This document shows positions 17,011-25,563 of a stretch of DNA of 64,000 bases, piece after piece. Made by a program: the position numbers and the translations under genes. This DNA is from CAIVPM01 sp964615145 (lineage in GTDB: Bacteria; Bacteroidota; Bacteroidia; Chitinophagales; Chitinophagaceae), in the NCBI GenBank assembly GCA_964615145.1, contig CAZTOP010000003.1, forward strand, positions 37,925-101,924, in the 5' to 3' direction. Below the pieces are notes generated by a model. It was not told the origin of the DNA, made no database searches, and saw nothing but the letters and a program-made list of their open reading frames with translations. How positions within the stretch are numbered: the stretch's first letter is position 1; each line of letters begins with the position of its first letter.

Positions 17011-17425
17011 TGTTAGTGTAGTTTAAAAATGTTTGATAATCTCTGATATAATCATTTTCTTGGTAAGGGTGTGAAGCCAAAACCAAGCAAATTGAACCCG
17101 ATGAAAAATTTAATTCAGCAGCCCAAATACCAGGTGGTACGTGCAAACCAATGTTTGGCTGATTTAGTGAAAAAGTCAATTTGTTTGTACCATCATCTAC
17201 TTCAACATCAAACGCACCAGACGCTGCAACCAAGAATTGATGACACTCTTTATGAGCATGAGCACCTCTATCTTCTCCTGCTGGAATATCATATAAATAA
17301 AAAACTCTATTTACATTAAATGGAATTTCCAGGCTATTGTTTACAGCTGTAATTTGACCATTTCTATCTCCAATTTTGGGCAATTGGATAATCTTACAGT
17401 CGTATATTGTTGTCTTAGTTTTCAT
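17003..17425 (-). CDS. FdtA/QdtA-like sugar 3,4-ketoisomerase (cupin), copy 1
   Basis: 140-residue cupin of the WxcM/FdtA family. The signature RGAHAHKECHQFLVAASG contains both histidines of the family's H-A-H active-site motif, and NRVFYLYDIPAGEDRG precedes it. The reaction is isomerisation of dTDP-4-keto-6-deoxyglucose to the 3-keto form, galacto or gluco, feeding the DegT aminotransferase. The gene overlaps its paralogue (17415-17819) by 11 bases and the acetyltransferase gene by 8 bases, so the three are probably translationally coupled. Confidence 0.88.
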   Translation of the reverse strand: MKTKTTIYDCKIIQLPKIGDRNGQITAVNNSLEIPFNVNRVFYLYDIPAGEDRGAHAHKECHQFLVAASGAFDVEVDDGTNKLTFSLNQPNIGLHVPPGIWAAELNFSSGSICLVLASHPYQENDYIRDYQTFLNYTNND

Positions 17426-17819
17426 TATTTATTTTAATGAAAGAATCAAAATCGTATAAATAATCTTCTCTCGAATACATCTCGCTTGATAAATGCAAGC
17501 TTAAAGCATTTGTAGAAAAGTTCTCTGTATGTCGCCAAGTTTGTGCGGGTAAATACAAACCGTAATAACTTCTGTTTAACGAAAATTTTTGAGTTTGATT
17601 ATTAGCATCAGTAATTACAACATCAAAACTTCCACTTAATGCAACAATAATTTCTTGTTGAGATTTATAAGCATGTCCTCCTCTAATTTCGCCACCAGGC
17701 ACACTATAAGTCCAAAATACTCTCTTAATTTCAAAAGGAATATGATTTGGGTATTGAAGAAAAGTTAGGTTTCCTCTATCATCAATTATTTTAGGAAGTT
17801 GAATGATTTGGGGTAGCAT
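17415..17819 (-). CDS. FdtA/WxcM-like cupin, copy 2 with H-to-Y change in the active-site motif
   Basis: 134 residues, clearly paralogous to the next gene in the operon (shared order: IIQLPKI-D-RG, then I-RVF, then the RG..A.K block, then sugar-binding strands). Here the signature reads RGGHAYKSQQEIIVALSG: the first histidine is kept but the second is tyrosine. It may be a second isomerase with different stereochemistry, a non-catalytic partner in a heterodimer, or a degenerate duplicate. The intact frame and tight coupling argue against simple decay. Confidence 0.82.
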   Translation of the reverse strand: MLPQIIQLPKIIDDRGNLTFLQYPNHIPFEIKRVFWTYSVPGGEIRGGHAYKSQQEIIVALSGSFDVVITDANNQTQKFSLNRSYYGLYLPAQTWRHTENFSTNALSLHLSSEMYSREDYLYDFDSFIKINNEN

Positions 17820-17836
17820 TATTTATTTTTATAAGT

Positions 17837-18832
17837 TTAAGATTCTAAACTTCTGTACAATTGATAGTATTCATTAGCTATTTTTTCTTTATCGAAACGT
17901 TTAGCATTTTCAAACCCATTTTTTATCAAATGCTCTCTGTATTTATCGTCATTTATCACTCTGAGAAACCCATTTCTTATTGATTTAATATCAAAGGGAT
18001 TAACTAATTCTGCTGCATCAGATGCAATTTCGGGCATAGATGACACGTTGCTTGTTACTACCACCCTGCCTGTAATATTTGCTTCGACTATAGGCATTCC
18101 AAAGCCTTCTACAGTAGATACAAATGAAACTATATCACATTTTTGATACAAAAGAGCCACTTCCTCATCTGAAATTTTTTTATCAATATTTTCATATTCA
18201 ATACCAGATTCTACTAATAAATTTTTAGTGGCGGTATCTAAATGACCTAAGATTAAAAACTTGCAACTAATGCCATTTAAGGCTTGAGCTACTCGTGAAA
18301 TATTTTTATTTTGAGCTGTGCCAATTTGTAAAATAACAGGTTTTGTACTGTTAAATGATTTTAAAAATTGCTTGTGTATCGATGGAACAAAAATGTAAAT
18401 TACTTTAATTCTCGTTTCGTCAAAATTGATATAGCTCAGTAAGTCTTGCTTTGTGGCATTAGAGTTTACAGTAATAATAGCAGCTTTTTTTACAGGCAAT
18501 GTGTACCAAAAAAAGGTAACTATTTTTAGTTTAATACCATTTATTCTTTTTAAAAAACCACAGTCATGTATAGTTAAAATGGTTTTTTTTTTCGTTAAAA
18601 AACTTGCTACAAAATGAATGTCGCCGGTTATATGATTAATTTGTTGTTGACAAAAAAAAGCTTCTATAGTGTTATAAAGTCTTTTAAAAAAGCCACTGCT
18701 CTCAAATTTTGATATTTTTAGTGAAATATTAATATCAGAGGGTTGTAACTCTCTAATAGCAGAAAAGTAACTTTCAATGCTATGATTACCGTATTTTCTT
18801 CTTTTTCTTTGAAAATGTACTACTTTAATCAT
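17837..18832 (-). CDS. Glycosyltransferase family 4
   Basis: 331 residues. The N-terminal acceptor domain includes HITGDIHFVASFLTKKKTIL followed by TIHDCGF. The C-terminal domain has TKPVILQIGTAQNKNISRVA, ILGHLDTATKNLL, YQKCDIVSFVSTVEGFGMPI and the donor motif GFGMPIVEANITGRVVVTSN, where the glutamate of the E-x7-type motif lies. Expected to be a retaining transferase that adds one sugar to the lipid-linked unit. It lies between the amidotransferase gene and the ketoisomerase pair. Confidence 0.87.
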   Translation of the reverse strand: MIKVVHFQRKRRKYGNHSIESYFSAIRELQPSDINISLKISKFESSGFFKRLYNTIEAFFCQQQINHITGDIHFVASFLTKKKTILTIHDCGFLKRINGIKLKIVTFFWYTLPVKKAAIITVNSNATKQDLLSYINFDETRIKVIYIFVPSIHKQFLKSFNSTKPVILQIGTAQNKNISRVAQALNGISCKFLILGHLDTATKNLLVESGIEYENIDKKISDEEVALLYQKCDIVSFVSTVEGFGMPIVEANITGRVVVTSNVSSMPEIASDAAELVNPFDIKSIRNGFLRVINDDKYREHLIKNGFENAKRFDKEKIANEYYQLYRSLES

Positions 18833-18854
18833 TGGAAATTATATACACAATAAT

Positions 18855-20651
18855 CTAGGATATCGATTTTTGTGGTTTTATTAAAAAAATAGACCACAAT
18901 CTGGCAAAATTCATTTTTTTTAACAAAAACTTATTAAAAGCCCATAAAGGTATTACAGCTTCATTTTTAAAAACATTCATTGTTTTAAACCAATTTTCAA
19001 ATGGAAAAGTAAACCCTTTTTTGGGTCTATTCCAAATAGCTTCTGGCAATTCATCTATAAAAGCATCTACCAATAAAGGTTTGGGCTTATTTTGATTTTT
19101 TAGAAACTTTATTTCTGGAGTTATATTATTAACAAAATCCATTAAATCCTTATCTAAAAATGGTACTCTTAGCTCCAAACCATACCACATACTTTGAACA
19201 TCGCTATCTTTTAAAAGTTGGCTCTGCATGTAAATTGCAGTTTCGTAATATGTAGCTCTATTTTGCGGATTTAATTGTTGAATATTTTCTTGAAAATTTA
19301 GTTTAGATAATTCTTTCCAAACTTCACTTTCACTAATACCTAAAATATTGGCTGTATCGCTTGGAGCAAACATACCTCTGTATAATAAATATTCGGAGGT
19401 ATTAATTTTTTTATTTAAAAATTCAATTTTCTTTTTGGGGTAGGATGCTCCAAATAGTTTACCATTTAAAAGCTTGTTTATAATTGCCAATCGTTGATAG
19501 GAGCTTAATTTATTTACCCTGTCAATTGAAGGGTATCCGCCAAAAATTTCATCGGCTCCTAAGCCACTTAAAACAACTTTAAGTCCATTTTGCTTGGCAT
19601 ACTTGCAAATAAAATGTGTATTAATCGCATCGACAGATGGTTGATCAATACTTTCGTAAATTTCATCCCAAGCCAAAATAAAGTCTTCCTTAGTTATTTT
19701 GTGTGTATGATGCTTAACCCCTGTTTTTTTTATGATAATATCTTGAAACTCCTTCTCTGAAAATTTTTCATCATCGAAATAAATACTAATTGTTTCAATT
19801 GGAGTGCTGATTTGTTTTTGAGCAATAATGGTTAGCAAACTACTATCAATACCACCACTTAAAAAAATACCAACTGGTACATCTGAAACCAGATGTCTTT
19901 TAACTGCACCAATTAATAGCTCCTTGGTTTTAGTTTTAGCTTCATCATAAGATAAGTGTAGATTATTATAATCATACTTATAGTAACTTTCTATTTTTTC
20001 AACCTTAGTTAATAGGTTAATAGTAATAAAATGTCCTCGTTCTAGTGGTCTTACATTTTCTAAGGTTGTAATTGGTTCTGGTAAAAAACCAAAAGTTAAA
20101 AACCAAATTGGCCAGTTTTTGTTTTCTGTCCAATTTTCATTCAAAGCCTTGATGCCCCTTATCTCTGATGAAAAAATAATGCTTTCATTGTTTCGTGCAA
20201 TATAAAGAGGCTTAATTCCTGCGTGGTCTCGTGCAGCGAAAAGAATACTTTTCTTTTTGTCAATCATCACAAAGGCAAACATTCCTCTTAGTTTATTCAA
20301 TAGAATTGTTGTTCCCCAAGCATCGTAACCTTTAATTAAAACCTCTGTATCAGATTCTGAAAAAAAAGTATATCCAAGTATTTCAAGTTCTTCTTTTAAA
20401 GATTGATAATTATAAATTTCGCCGTTGTATGTAATTTCAATTTGCAGTAAATCATCAATCATGGGTTGATGCCCCAAAGGTGATAAATCAATTATTGAAA
20501 GTCTTCGATGCCCTAAAGCATAGCCATCAATATTATTAATTAGAATCCCTGCGTCATCAGGACCACCTCTATGCATAGCATTAGTCATAGCAGATATTCC
20601 TTTTTCCAAAAGAATATTATTTCTAGAAATAATTGCTGCTACTCTACACAT
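18855..20651 (-). CDS. Asparagine synthase (glutamine-hydrolysing)-like amidotransferase
   Basis: 598 residues, a full-length two-domain enzyme. Cys2 is present although the start is MCRVAAII rather than the common MCGI. HRGGPDDAG, GHRRLSIIDLSPLGHQPM, TYNGEIYNY and RDHAGIKPLYI define the glutaminase domain. The PP-loop of the synthase domain is VGIFLSGGIDSSLL near residue 260, followed by GLGADEIFGGYPS. In polysaccharide operons such proteins amidate carboxyl groups of uronic acids; the 2,3-diamino uronic acid predicted from this operon is a plausible target. It is the first non-export gene of the operon, 2 bases after the wzc-like gene. Confidence 0.88.
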   Translation of the reverse strand: MCRVAAIISRNNILLEKGISAMTNAMHRGGPDDAGILINNIDGYALGHRRLSIIDLSPLGHQPMIDDLLQIEITYNGEIYNYQSLKEELEILGYTFFSESDTEVLIKGYDAWGTTILLNKLRGMFAFVMIDKKKSILFAARDHAGIKPLYIARNNESIIFSSEIRGIKALNENWTENKNWPIWFLTFGFLPEPITTLENVRPLERGHFITINLLTKVEKIESYYKYDYNNLHLSYDEAKTKTKELLIGAVKRHLVSDVPVGIFLSGGIDSSLLTIIAQKQISTPIETISIYFDDEKFSEKEFQDIIIKKTGVKHHTHKITKEDFILAWDEIYESIDQPSVDAINTHFICKYAKQNGLKVVLSGLGADEIFGGYPSIDRVNKLSSYQRLAIINKLLNGKLFGASYPKKKIEFLNKKINTSEYLLYRGMFAPSDTANILGISESEVWKELSKLNFQENIQQLNPQNRATYYETAIYMQSQLLKDSDVQSMWYGLELRVPFLDKDLMDFVNNITPEIKFLKNQNKPKPLLVDAFIDELPEAIWNRPKKGFTFPFENWFKTMNVFKNEAVIPLWAFNKFLLKKMNFARLWSIFLIKPQKSIS

Positions 20652-20653
20652 TA

Positions 20654-23161
20654 TTAGTAGGCTTTTTTATCTCCTCCTGAAGATTTTGAACCAAATAAAG
20701 CTGTGTATATTTTTTTAAAAAACTTTTTAATAGGACTTGCTTGAGACAAATCATCAAAATAGTGTCCAGAAGTTTTATTTACATAACCATAACCATAACC
20801 TTTTCCATAACCATAACCATAGCCATAACCATAACCATAGCCATAGCCATAACCATAACCGTAATATCCATATCTAGCACCAACTTTAACATCATTTATA
20901 ATTAATCCCATATTAGGAAGCTTATTCCCAATGTAAATATCATTAACAAAATCTACTTGTTTTTTAAGCGTATATCTCTGACGAATTACGTATAATGCAG
21001 CGTCTGCATATTCTGCAATTGTGAATGTATCACTTACTAAGCCAACAGGTGCTGAGTCAATGATAACATAATCGTAATTTGCTTTTAGTAATTCAAAAAG
21101 CTCTTTCATATGTTGTCCTAGCATTAATTCGGACGGATTTGGTGGGATTGGACCACAACCATAAATATGTAGTGTTGGATACTGTTCAAACGTATAATAC
21201 AAATCATCTAAAGTTTTTGTTTGACCAATTAAGAAATTACTAATTCCCATTTCCTTTTTCTCAATTCCTATACTTTTAATGATTCTTGGTTTTCTAAGGT
21301 CAAATTCTAGAACTGCTACTTTTTTTCCTGAAATTGCAAGTACAGCTCCTAAATTTAATGTTACAAATGATTTTCCTTCTCCGCTTATTGAAGATGTTAC
21401 TAAAACAGTTTTTTTACCGTTGGTTAATAAAAACTGCAAATTAGTTCTTATAATTCTGAACTGTTCCGAGATAATACTTCTGCTTTTATGGGCAACAACA
21501 AAGGCTTTTGTATTGTTGTAGTGCCCAACCTCTCCAATAAAAGGAGAACTGGTTTTCTTTGTAATATCTTCTCTACTAGTTACTTTATCATTAAGCAATG
21601 ATTTTAAATAAATAAATCCAATAGGAATAATTACACCTAAAATTATTCCATACAAACGCCACTTACTTTGGTCGGGTTCGAATGGTCCATCTGGAATAGC
21701 CACTTCATCATATTGTTGATAGTTTGATGCAGTTGCTGCAGATGTAACCAATGTTTCTTCGCGACGTTGCATTAAATAAATATAAATTGCCTCTTTAATG
21801 TTCTGATCTCTTAAAATTCCTCTTGTTGTTTTTTCGTAGTCTGCAGCACCACCAAATATTTTTTTCAAACTTTCATCAGAAGTTAATAATTGCTTTCGTT
21901 TTTTATCCAAATCAGCGTATAAATCACTCAACCTTTTTAAAATGTTACTTTTAGTTTCATCTAAAGTAACCTTAGCTCTTTGAATTAACTCACTATTTTT
22001 TCCTAGCGATTTTTCCTCACTTGCTAACAGTAGCTTGCTTTGATTAAATGTACTAACTAAAAAAGCAATTGTAGGATCATCGATACCCAAGTAAGAAGGA
22101 ACCACATCGAGTTCATTTGTATTTATTAGTCTTTTTTGCAACTGAGAAATAACATCCAACCTCCCTAAAATATCTACATAGGTTTTTGTAGTTTCATCAA
22201 ATTCTTTCGACTTGTTGTCTAATAAAGCCTTTTGATAATAATATGGATTTGCTTTTTTAATTTCTAAAGACTTATCCTCGACACCTTCTAATTCATTTTT
22301 AACAATATCAAGCCTATTATTGATAAAATTTACCGTGTTTTTTGAAATTTTATTTTTGTCTTCAATATTTTGATTAATGTATTCATCTATCAATTCTGAT
22401 AAAATAGCCCCACCCCTTTGTGGGTTTTCTGATACTAAAATCAAATTTATGATAGTAGTTTTTGTACCCAATGGTGATACAGTTAACCCTTTAGATATTT
22501 CATTAACAGTTGTTTTAATGGGTTTGTAAACAATTTCATATTTCAAATCATTCCTTTCAATATTACCCTTTTTAACTATTAAGAGTTTGGCTCCTAAAAA
22601 TTCTAAAGTATCATTCCATTTAAAATTTACTTTCTGGCTTTCTTTCTCAGATTTTTTATGGTAAAGTGTACCTCCTAGATTGGTAAAATTTGTTATGTTA
22701 AAAGAATATTTTTTGTTAGAATCAGGTATACTAATAAAAAAAGCTTGAATTGACATTGAGCCAACATGTACTTCTGATTTTTTTACACTTCCTTCAAGAT
22801 AATATTGAACATTAAAACTATTTTTTAAAACAACATTTTTTAAAAATGTTTTGGATTTCATTAACTCTATTTCATTATCAAGGTTTATCTTTTTAGCTCC
22901 GAACATTGCTGCATCAATTAAATCGCTTCCTCCTCCACTCGATCTCATAGAGCCTCCATTTTTATCATCGTTTTTAACTAATACTGTTGCATAGTTCTTA
23001 TACTTTGGAGTTAAATATCGAACATAAACATAAGAAGCTGTTATAAACAATGCCAAACTAACAATAAAAAGAGGCAGATACGAAAGATACATAAATAGTA
23101 TTTCCGTTGGCGTGGTTTTTTTGTCAGATTCTATTGCTAGTATATTGTCGTTTTTTGTCAT
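20654..23161 (-). CDS. Wzc-like polysaccharide co-polymerase / BY-type tyrosine autokinase
   Basis: 835 residues. The N-terminal Wzz domain is bounded by membrane segments near residues 28-50 (LFIVSLALFITASYVYV region) and near 505-522. A long coiled-coil periplasmic region lies between. The cytoplasmic kinase has Walker A in SSISGEGKSFVTLNLG (about residue 594), Walker A' in VAVLEFDLRKPRI and Walker B in YVIIDSAPVGLVSD (about residue 700). The tail (about 764-795) alternates Gly and Tyr almost without break, an extreme tyrosine cluster for autophosphorylation. It should control chain length and export together with the Wza-like lipoprotein, whose gene starts 45 bases upstream. Confidence 0.93.
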   Translation of the reverse strand: MTKNDNILAIESDKKTTPTEILFMYLSYLPLFIVSLALFITASYVYVRYLTPKYKNYATVLVKNDDKNGGSMRSSGGGSDLIDAAMFGAKKINLDNEIELMKSKTFLKNVVLKNSFNVQYYLEGSVKKSEVHVGSMSIQAFFISIPDSNKKYSFNITNFTNLGGTLYHKKSEKESQKVNFKWNDTLEFLGAKLLIVKKGNIERNDLKYEIVYKPIKTTVNEISKGLTVSPLGTKTTIINLILVSENPQRGGAILSELIDEYINQNIEDKNKISKNTVNFINNRLDIVKNELEGVEDKSLEIKKANPYYYQKALLDNKSKEFDETTKTYVDILGRLDVISQLQKRLINTNELDVVPSYLGIDDPTIAFLVSTFNQSKLLLASEEKSLGKNSELIQRAKVTLDETKSNILKRLSDLYADLDKKRKQLLTSDESLKKIFGGAADYEKTTRGILRDQNIKEAIYIYLMQRREETLVTSAATASNYQQYDEVAIPDGPFEPDQSKWRLYGIILGVIIPIGFIYLKSLLNDKVTSREDITKKTSSPFIGEVGHYNNTKAFVVAHKSRSIISEQFRIIRTNLQFLLTNGKKTVLVTSSISGEGKSFVTLNLGAVLAISGKKVAVLEFDLRKPRIIKSIGIEKKEMGISNFLIGQTKTLDDLYYTFEQYPTLHIYGCGPIPPNPSELMLGQHMKELFELLKANYDYVIIDSAPVGLVSDTFTIAEYADAALYVIRQRYTLKKQVDFVNDIYIGNKLPNMGLIINDVKVGARYGYYGYGYGYGYGYGYGYGYGYGKGYGYGYVNKTSGHYFDDLSQASPIKKFFKKIYTALFGSKSSGGDKKAY
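20782..20872 (-). repeat. Hexanucleotide tandem repeat encoding the Gly-Tyr tail of the tyrosine kinase
   Basis: About 90 bases of CCATAA/CCATAG hexamers (plus strand) encode alternating Tyr and Gly codons, interrupted once by a lysine codon. The third-position variation TAA/TAG reflects GGT/GGC-TAT-type codon changes, so the array is not perfectly uniform. This is a typical substrate for slipped-strand change in copy number, which would change tyrosine number in steps of two residues without shifting frame. Confidence 0.85.
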
Positions 23162-23206
23162 AATATTATACTATTATATTAATTTATAATACTTTATTGA
23201 GGAGTT

Positions 23207-24037
23207 TTATCTTCTTAAGTTACTAATTGTATTTAGTAATACAGCCAAAGCAGTTATTGAACCGATGATTATTTGTATATCTGCCCTTCCTGTTAAATCA
23301 TTAGTTAAGGCTTTAAGTTTTAAATTATTTGCACCTACATAAATTACATCATTTTGTTGTAAATAAAATGCAGGGCTATTCATAAATGTTGTATTTGTCA
23401 AATCAATTTTATAATTTTCATACTTATCTCCATTTTGTCTCATTAAAACTATATCTTCTCTTTTGCCGGCATCTGTTAAATCGCCTGCCTCAGCAAGTGC
23501 ATCCAATATGTTTACTTTTTCTGTTTTAAAAGTAATTGCACCAGGTTTTTTTACTTCGCCTAAAACGTTTATTTTAAATTGAACATACTTCACAACAACT
23601 AATGGATCTTTTACTTCGTCTTGTAGCTTGAGCCTTATTTTCTCTGCAAGTTCTTGCTTTGTTAATCCGGCTGCTGCAATTTTTCCAATTTTTGGAAGTT
23701 CTATATTACCCTTTAAATCTATTTGATACCCAGAGTTAGAAGTTTGTGATAAAGGTGCCGAGCTTGATGATGCTGAAAGACTACTTGACCCAGAAGATGA
23801 TGGCAAATTAAACAACGCTGCGTCCTCTTGCCTTATAGAGCCTGCTATTACTTGTATAGTTATTAAATCATTTGGTTGAAGTTTTGGTTCAACATATGCC
23901 GATTGTTGCATACTGTCCAATCCTCTTTGGAAATAATTGAAATCCTTGTTCATTTTCTTTTGACTATTACAAGAACATAGCAATAGTGCGATAAAGATAA
24001 TCGATGAAAGTTGTAATAACTTGTGTTGAATCCTCAT
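23207..24037 (-). CDS. Wza-like outer-membrane polysaccharide export lipoprotein
   Basis: 276 residues. A signal peptide with a lipobox-like end (IIFIALLLCSC, probable lipidated cysteine near residue 23) is followed by the polysaccharide export domain (VEPKLQPNDLITIQVIAGSI) and an SLBB domain (FKINVLGEVKKPGAITFKTE, ILDALAEAGDL). A Ser-rich linker (residues about 78-98) interrupts the export domain. A C-terminal hydrophobic segment (IQIIIGSITALAVLLNTISN) replaces the amphipathic helix of E. coli Wza, as is common in Bacteroidota. It is the first gene of the operon, preceded by a leader with a terminator-like hairpin. Confidence 0.9.
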   Translation of the reverse strand: MRIQHKLLQLSSIIFIALLLCSCNSQKKMNKDFNYFQRGLDSMQQSAYVEPKLQPNDLITIQVIAGSIRQEDAALFNLPSSSGSSSLSASSSSAPLSQTSNSGYQIDLKGNIELPKIGKIAAAGLTKQELAEKIRLKLQDEVKDPLVVVKYVQFKINVLGEVKKPGAITFKTEKVNILDALAEAGDLTDAGKREDIVLMRQNGDKYENYKIDLTNTTFMNSPAFYLQQNDVIYVGANNLKLKALTNDLTGRADIQIIIGSITALAVLLNTISNLRR

Positions 24038-24110
24038 TATTAGTGGTTTTAATTAAATACAGCTCCGCCAAGTCAGTCACAGAAATTAGCTTTGGACTGT
24101 TTAAAATATT

Positions 24111-24150
24111 AAAAAAGCATCCGTCTAAAACAATATTATAGAGTGGATGC
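24111..24150 (-). terminator. Intrinsic terminator-like hairpin in the leader of the polysaccharide operon
   Basis: On the minus strand the arms GCATCC (24150-24145) and GGATGC (24122-24117) form a stem that can be extended inward by AGA/TCT pairing. It is followed at once by six T residues (24116-24111). It lies about 75 bases before the ATG of the wza-like gene, in that gene's orientation, and the plus-strand gene on the other side is divergent. No gene ends here, so the element is best read as an attenuator in the operon's own leader. Confidence 0.6.
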
Positions 24151-24358
24151 AGAGCGAATAAAATTCGTATTTATTATCAATTTATTTTTCAAAAGCTAAA
24201 TATGTATTTTAAATAATTAGTCAGAAAAAATAAAATTTTAATTAAAAACGAGTTGCGAAGTTAATGATAATTTTTTAAAAAAATATTAATAAGACTTAAC
24301 ATTGCTTTTATTTGCTATTGTATAACACAATACGTATTTTTAAGTTTTGGGGTTGCCT
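24151..24358. other. Divergent intergenic region between polysaccharide operon and acyltransferase gene
   Basis: AT-rich spacer expected to contain both divergent promoters. A small perfect hairpin CGAAT-AAA-ATTCG lies near 24154-24166, and ATTGT-ATAAC-ACAAT near 24317-24331. No exact TAnnTTTG element was found at the usual distance on either side, so start points cannot be placed. No open frame of interest was seen. Confidence 0.4.
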
Positions 24359-25561
24359 ATGAATCAAAGATTTTTTTCACTAGACGTTTTTAGAGGTGCA
24401 ACTGTAGCCCTTATGATTCTTGTAAACAACCCGGGAAGCTGGAGTTATATTTTCTCTCCGCTAGATCACGCTGAATGGCAAGGGTGCACACCAACAGATT
24501 TAGTTTTTCCATTTTTTTTATTTGCCGTTGGAAATGCCATGGCATTCGTAATGCCTAAATTTCAAGAAAATGGTAAAGCATTCTTTTACAAGAAAATAAT
24601 TAAAAGGAGCCTTTTAATATTTGTAATTGGTTTGTTTTTAAACTGGTGTCCTTTTTTTATTTGGGATAACAATCAATTAATTTTTAAAAAATGGGCATTC
24701 ATAAATACAGATTCAGCTGGCAATATTTACGAAGATGGAGTTAGAGTGTTGGGAGTACTGCAAAGAATTGCCATTTGTTATTTTGTTGCTTCGATTATTG
24801 CATATTACTTAAACCCGAAAAAAGTGATAGTAGTAAGTATCGTTATCTTGTTAGTTTATTGGGTATTTTGCTTTTTATTGGGCGAAAAAGGGGTTGAATA
24901 TACTTTGACTGGTTTTTTTGGAACTCAAATAGATGCTGCTATTTTAGGCAAATCTCACCTATTACACGCAGACAAGGTTAATGGCAAAGTTTTTCATTTC
25001 GATTACGAAGGACTAATAAGTTCTACTGCTGCCATTGTTCAAGTTTTATTTGGATATTTAATTGGATATTATATTCAACTGAAAGGTAAAACATACGAAA
25101 TGCTAACAAATTTATTTGTAATCGGCTGTTCATTTATGCTTATTGGATATTGGTGGGATATGGTTTTTCCTATTAGTAAAAAAATGTGGACCAGCAGTTA
25201 CACTGTGTACACAACAGGTTTAGCAATAGTTACACTAGCTATCTTGATATACATAATTGAATTTAAAAATTTTAAAGGTAGTTGGTCAAAGTTTTTTGAT
25301 GTGTTTGGCAAAAACCCTCTCTTTATTTTTGTTTTGAGTGGTTTTTTACCAAGGATTTTTAAACTAATTCGAATTAACGATGTTGATGAAGCCGGAAAAG
25401 CTATTTATCTCAACCCATTTTCGTGGTTTTATGAACATATTTGCAAACACATCAATTCCGATTTAAGAGTTGGTTCATTATTATACGCCATCCTTTTAAT
25501 TTTCTTTTACTGGTCCATATGCTATTTACTTGACAAAAAAAAGATTTATATTAAAGTTTAA
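24359..25561 (+). CDS. HGSNAT/NagX-like membrane acyltransferase (DUF5009 type)
   Basis: 400 residues from ATG 24359 (MNQRFFSLDVFRGATVALMI). A TTG four codons upstream is an alternative. The N-terminal block RFFSLDVFRGATVALMILVN and TPTDLVFPFFLFAVGNAMAF is the hallmark of the heparan-alpha-glucosaminide N-acetyltransferase-like family, with R-G-x-T and D-x-x-x-P-F-F. About ten membrane helices are predicted. Family members move acetyl groups from cytoplasmic acetyl-CoA to sugars on the other side of the membrane. It is followed 2 bases later by an exosortase gene, an operon, and is divergent from the polysaccharide operon, so a surface-glycan target is plausible but inferred. Confidence 0.83.
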   Translation: MNQRFFSLDVFRGATVALMILVNNPGSWSYIFSPLDHAEWQGCTPTDLVFPFFLFAVGNAMAFVMPKFQENGKAFFYKKIIKRSLLIFVIGLFLNWCPFFIWDNNQLIFKKWAFINTDSAGNIYEDGVRVLGVLQRIAICYFVASIIAYYLNPKKVIVVSIVILLVYWVFCFLLGEKGVEYTLTGFFGTQIDAAILGKSHLLHADKVNGKVFHFDYEGLISSTAAIVQVLFGYLIGYYIQLKGKTYEMLTNLFVIGCSFMLIGYWWDMVFPISKKMWTSSYTVYTTGLAIVTLAILIYIIEFKNFKGSWSKFFDVFGKNPLFIFVLSGFLPRIFKLIRINDVDEAGKAIYLNPFSWFYEHICKHINSDLRVGSLLYAILLIFFYWSICYLLDKKKIYIKV

Positions 25562-25563
25562 TC

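Noticed and set aside
20782..20872. CRISPR-like array
   Set aside because: The unit is a coding hexamer without spacers, inside a kinase gene.
24341..24349. TAAGTTTTG as -7 element for the HGSNAT-like gene
   Set aside because: It is one base longer than consensus and ends only 9 bases before the ATG, unlike the 17-19 bases seen elsewhere.
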